Of a stretch of 36,493 nucleotides of DNA, positions 10,251 through 17,954 are shown in pieces; position 1 is the stretch's first letter, and every line of letters starts with the position of its first letter. Source of the stretch: an uncultured Thalassotalea sp. (lineage in GTDB: Bacteria > Pseudomonadota > Gammaproteobacteria > Enterobacterales > Alteromonadaceae); the NCBI GenBank assembly GCA_938075435.1, contig CALJHL010000191.1:1-36493 (forward strand). Direction: 5' to 3'. The notes below the pieces were generated by a model. That model was not told where the DNA came from and did not search any database. It saw only the letters and a program-made list of their open reading frames with translations. A program made the translations under genes and the position numbers.

Positions 10251-12167
10251 ATGACCCGAATTTACAGTTTTATCTTATTATTTATGTTCTGCTGTTCGGC
10301 AAACAGTGAATTACTCCCCGTCGAAGCTTTCGCTAACTTACCGCAAGTCAGCCAGGTAAAGTTGTCTCCCAATGGCAAACAGATTGCTTTTATGCAAAAT
10401 AGTGACGACTTGACTCTGCTAGGGGTGTTTGATCTGGACACTAAACAACGCAAGTTCCTAGTAAAAACCGATAATGAAAAGTTCAAACTGAGTTGGTACC
10501 GATGGGCTAATGATGAAGTATTACTGATCAGTGGTGATTATCCGGTGCAAATAGGCGTTAGAAAATATAGTGAAACCCGATTACTAAAAGTTAACGTCGA
10601 TGGCAGTACACAGATTGAGTCAGTGTTAAAACCAAAATCTGCAGAACGACACCCACAATTTCAAAACAATATCATTGATACTTTACCAGAAGAGCCGGAT
10701 CACATTTTAATGGCGCTCGATCTAAAAGTAGCCAATCAACCCGATGTGTATAAAATCAATTTAAATTCAACTCGGGTTAGAAGTATGGTCTACCGAGGAA
10801 AACAGAATATTTATGATTGGATGACCGATAGACAACATCGTCTACGTTTAGGGTTTGGTCGCGATAAAACCAAAATATTTTATCGATTATTTGATTTGAA
10901 AACCGAGCAATGGCGCAATATTTGGGAATACGAAATATTTGATGCCCCAGATATTTCACCACTAGGGTTTGGCAAAAACCCTAATGATTTATACATTAGA
11001 GCCAACCACGAACAACGCTATGCAATTTTCAAAGTCGACTTATCGAAAGCTGATTTACCTAGCGAGCTAGTGTATGCCGATAGCAAGTACGATGTCGAAG
11101 GCGCATTGATCTACTCAGCAAAAACTAATGATGTTATTGGCGTTTATCACGGTGAAGCAAATGAGGGCAAGATTTATTTCGACGCCAAGTACAGCAAGTT
11201 TCAACAAGCACTTAATAAAAGTCTACCGGATGCTTATAACAACATAGCCAGTTTTAGCGCCGACGAGCGTAAATACATACTTTATAGCAGTAATGCTACT
11301 GAGCCCGGTGTTTACTATTTAGGTGATAGAGATAACAAGGGCTTAACCTTTATATTTGAGCGCTACCCATTATTGTATCAACAGCCCTTATCTGGAAAAG
11401 AAAAAATAACCTATAAAGCCAGTGACGGTCTAGATATTGAAGGTTATGTGACCCTACCACATACCAATGTTAAAAATAGAAACGCTGCTATTATCATTCC
11501 GCATGGTGGCCCTATGGCTCGCAATTATGCCGGTTTCGATTGGTTTTCTGAATTTTTTGCCAGCCGCGGCTATACCGTGCTTGAGCCTAATTTTCGCGGT
11601 TCATCTGGTTATGGTTTTGAGTTTGAAATGGCCGCCATTCAACAATGGGGCGGAGCTATGCAAGACGATTTGCAAGATGGTGCTCATTGGTTAACTAGTC
11701 ATTATAAAATCGATAAAGATAGAGTTTGTATTTTAGGTGCCAGTTACGGTGGCTATGCGGCAATAATGGCAGCAGTTAAACAACAACAAACATTTCGTTG
11801 TGCCGCCAGTATAGCTGGGGTAATGGATCTTGAACTCATTCTTAGTCGAGCCCGACAATTTACTAATAATGAGGTTGTCAAAAAGCAATTTGGTACCGAT
11901 AGCGATAAGCTAGAAGATAATTCGCCGATTAATTTTGCTGAGCAAATCAACATTCCCATTATGTTAATCCATGGCAATAAAGACCGAGTCGTTGATGTTG
12001 AGCACAGTCGCGATATGTTTGATGAATTACTCGACTATGATAAAAAAGTTGAATACATTGAGTTAGAAAATGGTAATCATCATTTAGAGATCCAAAGTAA
12101 TCGTGTAAAAACAATGCAATCATTAGAGCGTTTTTTAGCGACGCATTTAAACTCTGCCAGCGACTAA
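10251..12167 (+). CDS. S9 family (prolyl oligopeptidase-like) secreted peptidase
   Basis: 638 aa; signal peptide; C-terminal alpha/beta hydrolase with nucleophile GASYGGYAA, IHGNKDRVVDVEHS (Asp) and NGNHHLE (His). Confidence 0.9.
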   Translation: MTRIYSFILLFMFCCSANSELLPVEAFANLPQVSQVKLSPNGKQIAFMQNSDDLTLLGVFDLDTKQRKFLVKTDNEKFKLSWYRWANDEVLLISGDYPVQIGVRKYSETRLLKVNVDGSTQIESVLKPKSAERHPQFQNNIIDTLPEEPDHILMALDLKVANQPDVYKINLNSTRVRSMVYRGKQNIYDWMTDRQHRLRLGFGRDKTKIFYRLFDLKTEQWRNIWEYEIFDAPDISPLGFGKNPNDLYIRANHEQRYAIFKVDLSKADLPSELVYADSKYDVEGALIYSAKTNDVIGVYHGEANEGKIYFDAKYSKFQQALNKSLPDAYNNIASFSADERKYILYSSNATEPGVYYLGDRDNKGLTFIFERYPLLYQQPLSGKEKITYKASDGLDIEGYVTLPHTNVKNRNAAIIIPHGGPMARNYAGFDWFSEFFASRGYTVLEPNFRGSSGYGFEFEMAAIQQWGGAMQDDLQDGAHWLTSHYKIDKDRVCILGASYGGYAAIMAAVKQQQTFRCAASIAGVMDLELILSRARQFTNNEVVKKQFGTDSDKLEDNSPINFAEQINIPIMLIHGNKDRVVDVEHSRDMFDELLDYDKKVEYIELENGNHHLEIQSNRVKTMQSLERFLATHLNSASD

Positions 12168-12170
12168 GCA

Positions 12171-12256
12171 GTCCCTGGCAATTCTAAGTTAATTCGTCCC
12201 TGAATTGAGCCAACTTTATAACATCCCTGTTAAGTTGGCATTCCTTCGTCCCTGAA
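12171..12256. repeat. Quasi-periodic TCCCTG repeat cluster
   Basis: TCCCTG at 12172, 12197, 12224 and 12249 (spacings 25, 27, 25), three of them in or near loops of short inverted repeats (AATTC..GAATT, GCCAACTT..AAGTTGGC, TTC..GAA). Confidence 0.55.
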
Positions 12257-12257
12257 G

Positions 12258-12292
12258 TAAAAAGCCCGTTTAGTTTTCTAAACGGGCTTTTC
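12258..12292. terminator. Bidirectional terminator between S9 peptidase and ribB
   Basis: AAAAAGCCCGTTTAGttttCTAAACGGGCTTTT: long GC-capped stem with A/T tracts on both sides between convergent genes. Confidence 0.9.
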
Positions 12293-12318
12293 ATTATAAT
12301 ACTAAGTTAGGCGGTTGA

Positions 12319-13431
12319 TTAATCGGCGATATACTCAACAATCTCTAGACCAAAGCCCGATAATGAATGATATTTGGTTTGCGAACTCAATAAGCGCATT
12401 TTATGCACACCTAAGTTGGCCAAGATTTGTGAACCAACACCAACATTGCGTGAGCCGACGTGTTTGGTTATTTCTTCCACTTGCATCCCAGCATCGATTT
12501 TGGCATTGTTTACTACCTGGCGAATTAACTCTTGCGGTGACTCATGCTTTCCGAGTAAAACCAGTACCCCACCTTCTTTACCGATTTTTTCGAGAGCGCC
12601 TGCAATTGGCCAACTTGCTACACTATCACGCTCTGACAACAATAAGTCACGGAAGGTATTTTCTAAATGCACCCGCACTAAGGTTGGCTGATCAGCTTTG
12701 ATTTCACCACTAATTAAGGCAAAGTGAGTTTGGCCATCAATAGAATCGGTAAAAGCGATCAAATCAAAATCACCGTAAGCGGTTGGTAATTTACACTCAC
12801 TAACACGGGCAATGGTGGTTTCAGTGGCATTACGATATTCAATCAAATCGGCAATTGTGCCCATTTTTACATGGTGTTTTTTAGCAATAATTTCTAAGTC
12901 TGGACGACGTGCCATGGTGCCATCTTCGTTAAGGATTTCAACGATAACCGCCGCCGGCTCACAACCCGCAAGGCGAGCTAAATCAACCCCTGCTTCAGTA
13001 TGGCCAGCGCGATTAAGAACACCACCATCTTTAGCGATTAGAGGGAATATATGGCCAGGTTGGACAATCGAGCGGTGATCGGCATCTTTACCTACCGCAG
13101 CTAGCACTGTGGTGGCCCGATCTGCGGCTGAAATACCCGTCGTTACACCGCGTGCCGCTTCAATAGATACCGTAAAATTGGTGGTAAATTGAGCGTCATT
13201 TTTGTCGACCATTAATGGCAATTTTAATTTTTCACATTTGTCTTTTGACATTGGCATACAGATCAAACCACGGCCATGAGTAGCCATAAAATTGATTGCA
13301 TCTGGCGTTACTTTTTCAGCCGCCATAATGAAGTCACCTTCATTTTCACGATCTTCATCGTCCATCAAAATAACCATTTTACCTAAAGCGATATCTTCAA
13401 TGATCTCTTGTGGGGTATTTAATTTCATCAC
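12319..13431 (-). CDS. ribB: 3,4-dihydroxy-2-butanone 4-phosphate synthase fused to degenerate GTP-cyclohydrolase-II-like domain (RibBX/RibBA-like)
   Basis: N-terminal DHBP synthase motifs [21 protein letters not shown] and [17 protein letters not shown]-terminal half is GCHII-like but has no Cys cluster where HSECxTGDxxxSxxCDC is expected ([22 protein letters not shown] instead). Confidence 0.9.
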   Translation of the reverse strand: MMKLNTPQEIIEDIALGKMVILMDDEDRENEGDFIMAAEKVTPDAINFMATHGRGLICMPMSKDKCEKLKLPLMVDKNDAQFTTNFTVSIEAARGVTTGISAADRATTVLAAVGKDADHRSIVQPGHIFPLIAKDGGVLNRAGHTEAGVDLARLAGCEPAAVIVEILNEDGTMARRPDLEIIAKKHHVKMGTIADLIEYRNATETTIARVSECKLPTAYGDFDLIAFTDSIDGQTHFALISGEIKADQPTLVRVHLENTFRDLLLSERDSVASWPIAGALEKIGKEGGVLVLLGKHESPQELIRQVVNNAKIDAGMQVEEITKHVGSRNVGVGSQILANLGVHKMRLLSSQTKYHSLSGFGLEIVEYIAD

Positions 13432-13434
13432 TAT

Positions 13435-14103
13435 TTAACCTTTTATAAAACCGCTTTGCATTAACAGCTCTTTGCTGATGCCTGAATTAGAATTTTGCGA
13501 CTCACGTTGTTCTCGACAAAATAATAATCGCTCAATATAACGAGCAATTAAGTCGACTTCTAAATTGACCACTTGCCCAACTTGATAACTACTAATAATA
13601 GTTTGCTCAGTGGTATGTGGCACGATGGTTAGCCGAAAACGGTCAGTATTTACTGAATTTACCGTTAAGCTGACGCCATCAATTGTTATTGAGCCCTTTT
13701 CGGCTATATATTGCTGTAAATTTTCGGGTAATTCTATCCAATATTCGTTAGAGTTTCCAACCTTAGCAATATTTAATATTTTACCAACACCATCAATATG
13801 GCCGCTGACCATATGACCACCAAAGCGACTAGTGGCTAACATGGCTTTTTCAAGATTAACTTGTTGCCCCATTTTATAATGAGCAAAGCCAGTTCGAGTT
13901 AATGTTTCACTGGAAACATCGGCACTATAACTGTTGTTATCAAACGCGACTACAGTAAGACAAATACCATTGGTGGCAATTGAATCGCCCAATTTAACAT
14001 CGCTTAAATCTAAATGACCACTGCCAACAACGACTCTGGCGCCATCACTATTTAAATTGATTGCTTTAATTGTCCCTAGGCTTTCTACAATTCCGGTAAA
14101 CAT
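13435..14103 (-). CDS. ribE: Riboflavin synthase alpha subunit
   Basis: MFTGIVESLGTIKAI..., duplicated lumazine-binding domain, NGICLTVV / DGVSLTVN, GGHMVSGHIDGVG. Confidence 0.95.
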   Translation of the reverse strand: MFTGIVESLGTIKAINLNSDGARVVVGSGHLDLSDVKLGDSIATNGICLTVVAFDNNSYSADVSSETLTRTGFAHYKMGQQVNLEKAMLATSRFGGHMVSGHIDGVGKILNIAKVGNSNEYWIELPENLQQYIAEKGSITIDGVSLTVNSVNTDRFRLTIVPHTTEQTIISSYQVGQVVNLEVDLIARYIERLLFCREQRESQNSNSGISKELLMQSGFIKG

Positions 14104-14115
14104 AAATTTATGCCC

Positions 14116-15264
14116 TTAATTTATTACTTGCTTATTATTAACCGTAGCCGTGATGCGCAAGTCACTACCTACCATGCGCACATCAGTATACGTTAACGGT
14201 ATGGCGTCGATTAAATGTTCTAACCCAGGCATGACAAATAAGCCGCGCGAACTATCACCCATTATTTTAGCCGCTTGATAAAGTATGACTTCATCGATTA
14301 GGCGTTCTTGCATAAATGCCCCTGCTAAGCGGCCACCACTTTCAAGCCATAATGTATTTAAACCACGAGCCGCCAATTTAACTAATAAATCGTGTAAATC
14401 AGCTTGGCCATTTTTAACTTTTACATGAACTTGCTCTACGAAATGCGGCCATTGATGCTCAGTTTCAAGGTCTATACGAACTAATATTATTGGCGCGTCA
14501 ATTTGAAATAACGCAAGATCGGGTGTTAGTCTATTTTTACTATCAATAATTACTCTAATTGGCTGGCGCAGCTGCGGCTCTGAAAAATAATCTTGCGCCA
14601 ATTGCAGTTCATTATAACGCACATTGAGTTTAGCATTATCGGTTAATACCGTATCGGCACCACTAATAATGGCACAACTTTGCGCCCGAAAGTTTTGTAC
14701 ATCGACTCGAGCCGCGGTTGAGGTTATCCATTTACTTTCGCCATTAACCATGGCTGTTTTACCATCTATTGAGCTTGCCATCTTACAGCGCAGCAAAGGT
14801 AAACCTTTAGTCATACGTTTAATAAAACCTAGATTTAAGGATTCTGCCGCACGTTCTAAAACGCCAACTGTGGTGCGTATTCCAGCAGCATTTAACATTG
14901 CGATGCCTCGACCAGAAACCAACGGGTTGGGATCTTGCATGGCAATAACCACTCGGTCAATACCAGCAGCAATTAAGCCTTCGGCACAGGGCGGTGTTTG
15001 CCCATAATGACTGCAAGGCTCTAACGTAACGTAGGCGGTTACGCCGATATTTAGCTCCTGATTTTTCGATGTTGCGTTAGCAATGGCGTTAACTTCGGCA
15101 TGACCTTGACCAGCCTTTTGATGCCAACCTTCACCAATAATTTGATTATCCTTAACGAGTACGCAACCAACCGCCGGATTAGGTGATGTAGTGTACTTAC
15201 CCTTAGCCGCTAAAAAAATTGCCCGTTGCATAAAGGTTGCATCGTTAGTCAGTATTGAATTCAT
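14116..15264 (-). CDS. ribD: Bifunctional pyrimidine deaminase/reductase
   Basis: HAEVNAIA, TLEPCSHYGQTPPCAEGLI deaminase zinc motifs; reductase domain SSIDGKTAMVNGESKWITS. Confidence 0.96.
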   Translation of the reverse strand: MNSILTNDATFMQRAIFLAAKGKYTTSPNPAVGCVLVKDNQIIGEGWHQKAGQGHAEVNAIANATSKNQELNIGVTAYVTLEPCSHYGQTPPCAEGLIAAGIDRVVIAMQDPNPLVSGRGIAMLNAAGIRTTVGVLERAAESLNLGFIKRMTKGLPLLRCKMASSIDGKTAMVNGESKWITSTAARVDVQNFRAQSCAIISGADTVLTDNAKLNVRYNELQLAQDYFSEPQLRQPIRVIIDSKNRLTPDLALFQIDAPIILVRIDLETEHQWPHFVEQVHVKVKNGQADLHDLLVKLAARGLNTLWLESGGRLAGAFMQERLIDEVILYQAAKIMGDSSRGLFVMPGLEHLIDAIPLTYTDVRMVGSDLRITATVNNKQVIN

Positions 15265-15272
15265 CTAGTTAC

Positions 15273-15740
15273 CTATGACTTTGTCGGCTCATCATCGCCT
15301 AAACGGGCAATTTCTTCACCAAATTCACGAATATCTTCAAATGACCGATAAACGGAAGCGAATCGTACGTAGGCAACTTTATCTAAAGACTTTAGTTGCT
15401 CCATAATAATATTACCCAGCATTTCACTGGATACTTCCCGCTCACCAGTTGCTCGTAATTGTGATTTAAGTTTATCTATGGATAATTCAGTTTGCTCGGT
15501 GCTTACCGGTCTTTTTTCAAGCGCTCGCAATAGGCCGCTACGCAGCTTTTGTTCATTAAACGGCTCTCTGGAGCCATCACGTTTAATAATACGAGGCATA
15601 ACCAATTCGGCAGTTTCAAATGTGGTGTAACGCTCATGGCATTCTAAACATTCACGTCGACGTCTTACCTGATGACCGTCTGAAACCAGTCTTGAATCGA
15701 TAACTTTAGTTTCGGTTGCAGAGCAAAATGGACAGTGCAT
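15273..15740 (-). CDS. nrdR: Transcriptional repressor NrdR
   Basis: [42 protein letters not shown]; zinc ribbon plus ATP-cone. Confidence 0.97.
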   Translation of the reverse strand: MHCPFCSATETKVIDSRLVSDGHQVRRRRECLECHERYTTFETAELVMPRIIKRDGSREPFNEQKLRSGLLRALEKRPVSTEQTELSIDKLKSQLRATGEREVSSEMLGNIIMEQLKSLDKVAYVRFASVYRSFEDIREFGEEIARLGDDEPTKS

Positions 15741-15867
15741 AAAATTCCTGTGTTGTTATTGTTATACCAAAGGCTTTAATATTTTGTTTTATTTAGCGTT
15801 TCTAAATCAATCGAAAACGGACATTATACCAAGTTGGAAAGTTTTATTAGAGAGCCAATTATAAACA

Positions 15868-15895
15868 AAAATGGCCGCTATTAGCGACCATTTTA
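15868..15895 (-). terminator. Terminator downstream of glyA
   Basis: AAAATGGcCGCTATTAGCGaCCATTTT hairpin. Confidence 0.75.
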
Positions 15896-15928
15896 ATACA
15901 GTTAATTATTTAGCTTGTTAACGACAAT

Positions 15929-17185
15929 TTATCCATAAACTGGAAATTTTGCACAAAGCTCTTTCACTTGTTGTTGTACGTTAACAATAACGTCTTCGTT
16001 GTTGATATCATCTAAAATATCACAAATCCAACCCGTTAACTGAGCAGTTTCGGTAGTACCAAAACCACGACGAGTAATTGCTGGAGTACCTAAACGCAAA
16101 CCAGAAGTAACAAACGGCGAACGCGGGTCGTTAGGCACTGAGTTTTTGTTTACTGTAATGTGAGCACGGCCAAGGGCAGCATCAGCATCTTTACCAGTAA
16201 TGTCTTTATCAATTAGATCGAGCAGTAATAAATGGTTTTGAGTACCGTTAGATACTACTTTGTAACCACGTTGTTGTAATACCGCAACCATAGCTTTAGC
16301 GTTATCTAAAACTTTTTGTTGGTAGACCTTAAATTCTGGCTCTAGAGCTTCTTTAAATGCCACCGCTTTAGCAGCAATGATGTGCATTAATGGGCCACCC
16401 TGGCCACCAGGGAAAACAGCGCTGTTTAATTTTTTGTAAATTGCTTCATCATTACATGCCGAAACAATTAAACCACCACGAGGGCCTGCTAATGTTTTAT
16501 GCGTTGTTGTAGAAACAACGTGTGCATGTGGCACTGGGTTTGGATATAAACCAGCAGCGATAAGGCCGGCAACGTGAGCCATATCAACGAAAAAGTAAGC
16601 ATCTACCTTATCGGCGATTTTACGCATTCTTGCCCAATCTACAACACCAGAGAAAGCAGAGAAACCACCAATGATCATTTCTGGTTTGTGCTCTAATGCT
16701 AAACGCTCCATTTCTACGTAGTCGATATCACCAGTGTCAGGGTGAAGACCGTATTGAAATGCTTGGTAAGATTTACCAGAGAAATTTACATGTGAACCAT
16801 GAGTTAAGTGACCACCATGAGCTAAGCTCATCCCTAATACTTTTCCACCAGGAGTCACTAATGCTTGGAATACAGCTGCATTTGCTTGCGAACCAGCATG
16901 TGGTTGCACATTTGCGTAAGTTGCACCAAATAACTCTTTGGCACGATCAATTGCTAATTGCTCAGCAACATCAACGTACTCACAACCACCGTAATAACGC
17001 TTACCAGGATAACCTTCAGCATACTTATTGGTTAATTGAGAACCTTGAGCTTCAAGAACGCGCGGGCTACAGTAGTTTTCTGAAGCGATTAATTCGATGT
17101 GCTCTTCTTGACGAACAACTTCGTTGCTCATTGCTTGATACAATTCTGGGTCAAAATCAGCTATATTCATATCACGTGTAAACAT
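15929..17185 (-). CDS. glyA: Serine hydroxymethyltransferase
   Basis: 418 aa; [84 protein letters not shown] motif. Confidence 0.98.
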   Translation of the reverse strand: MFTRDMNIADFDPELYQAMSNEVVRQEEHIELIASENYCSPRVLEAQGSQLTNKYAEGYPGKRYYGGCEYVDVAEQLAIDRAKELFGATYANVQPHAGSQANAAVFQALVTPGGKVLGMSLAHGGHLTHGSHVNFSGKSYQAFQYGLHPDTGDIDYVEMERLALEHKPEMIIGGFSAFSGVVDWARMRKIADKVDAYFFVDMAHVAGLIAAGLYPNPVPHAHVVSTTTHKTLAGPRGGLIVSACNDEAIYKKLNSAVFPGGQGGPLMHIIAAKAVAFKEALEPEFKVYQQKVLDNAKAMVAVLQQRGYKVVSNGTQNHLLLLDLIDKDITGKDADAALGRAHITVNKNSVPNDPRSPFVTSGLRLGTPAITRRGFGTTETAQLTGWICDILDDINNEDVIVNVQQQVKELCAKFPVYG

Positions 17186-17351
17186 GGGTAATCCTCAGTC
17201 AATATTTTTAGCACAAGTGCATAAGATTTTTAATGGCGGTATTTTGCCTTAACTTACCGAGCTTGTACATTTATATATATAGACAAATTTTATATTTTAT
17301 ATATTTCAAAAAAAACAGCTGTAGCGAACTATTTTCGAGGTGATTTTTATC

Positions 17352-17376
17352 GTTATTAATGGTTTTCAGACACCAT
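17352..17376. repeat. Distal copy of 25-bp direct repeat identical (24/25) to the fdx 3' end
   Basis: GTTATTAATGGTTTTCAGACACCAT versus GTTATTAGTGGTTTTCAGACACCAT at 20660-20684, same orientation; reverse strand encodes MVSENH-stop, with a synonymous His codon difference. Confidence 0.8.
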
Positions 17377-17572
17377 CTTCATGCGATGTTTACTTTAGGA
17401 AAAATCGTGTTTAGCCACAAAGATTTGCCTCTTGTCCAATCAATCCTTGTTAAGTGTTCAAACTATACTTTTCAAACTCAGTAAAATTTAACCAAACAAG
17501 GTAATTGCTATAAAGACAGCCATTCAGTTCCCATCTTTTATAAATTTTGTCCTAATGGCTGAAGTCGAGTGG

Positions 17573-17707
17573 TTAAGTTAAAGAAGTCTGGTATTCAATT
17601 GCCGGGTTTTTCATGAGTTCATTGAATCCACTTTCAAACGTTTCTTTAAACAAAGCGGTATCCCTTATAGCAACGCCAATATACTCCGTAGTGAATAAGT
17701 TATTTTA
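17573..17707 (-). pseudogene. Possible C-terminal remnant of a family 3 periplasmic solute-binding protein
   Basis: Reverse-strand reading ...NNLFTTEYIGVAIRDTALFKETFESGFNELMKNPAIEYQTSLT-stop resembles the C-terminal helix region of SBP_bac_3 proteins (YIGVA..., FN.GL..L); no start codon or upstream domain remains. Confidence 0.35.
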
Positions 17708-17855
17708 TGTAACATATTTGATAAAAACGTTAAAGATTAATGGATTACTGTTTTGTTGACTCATTGCTGAAGTTAGTCTAAGGTTGTTATCTGTTCACTA
17801 TAAATTGATTGCCTAGATGTTACTCTCTAATATTTCTGTATTTATTGAATCTACG

Positions 17856-17889
17856 GACTACTAGTTTATTTATTAATAAACTAGTAGTC
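17856..17889. repeat. Perfect 15-bp inverted repeat with 4-nt loop upstream of GGDEF-EAL gene
   Basis: GACTACTAGTTTATT-TATT-AATAAACTAGTAGTC, ending 65 bp upstream of the ATG. Confidence 0.85.
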
Positions 17890-17954
17890 GAAATTTTAAC
17901 ATAGCTTGCTGCGCGCGGCTGCACTTTAGTATATAAAATATAGTCGGTGATTGA

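Noticed and set aside
12315-12701. 128-aa and 105-aa plus-strand ORFs overlapping ribB
   Set aside because: Antisense to ribB coding sequence; no recognisable protein family.
13435-15270. FMN riboswitch upstream of riboflavin genes
   Set aside because: Genes are tightly packed behind nrdR/glyA with no leader long enough and no RFN element signature recognised.
16696-17181. 161-aa ORF antisense to glyA
   Set aside because: Shadow frame of the highly conserved glyA; no motif, His/Leu-rich low-plausibility sequence.
17260-17310. AT-rich TATATATATA tract upstream of glyA
   Set aside because: Looks like ordinary promoter/UP-element composition; no repeat structure or riboswitch fold could be supported.
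17377-17387. CATCTTCATGC shared between the distal repeat border and the terminator loop at ~20620
   Set aside because: 11-bp match only, plausible by chance; not enough to define the insertion boundary.
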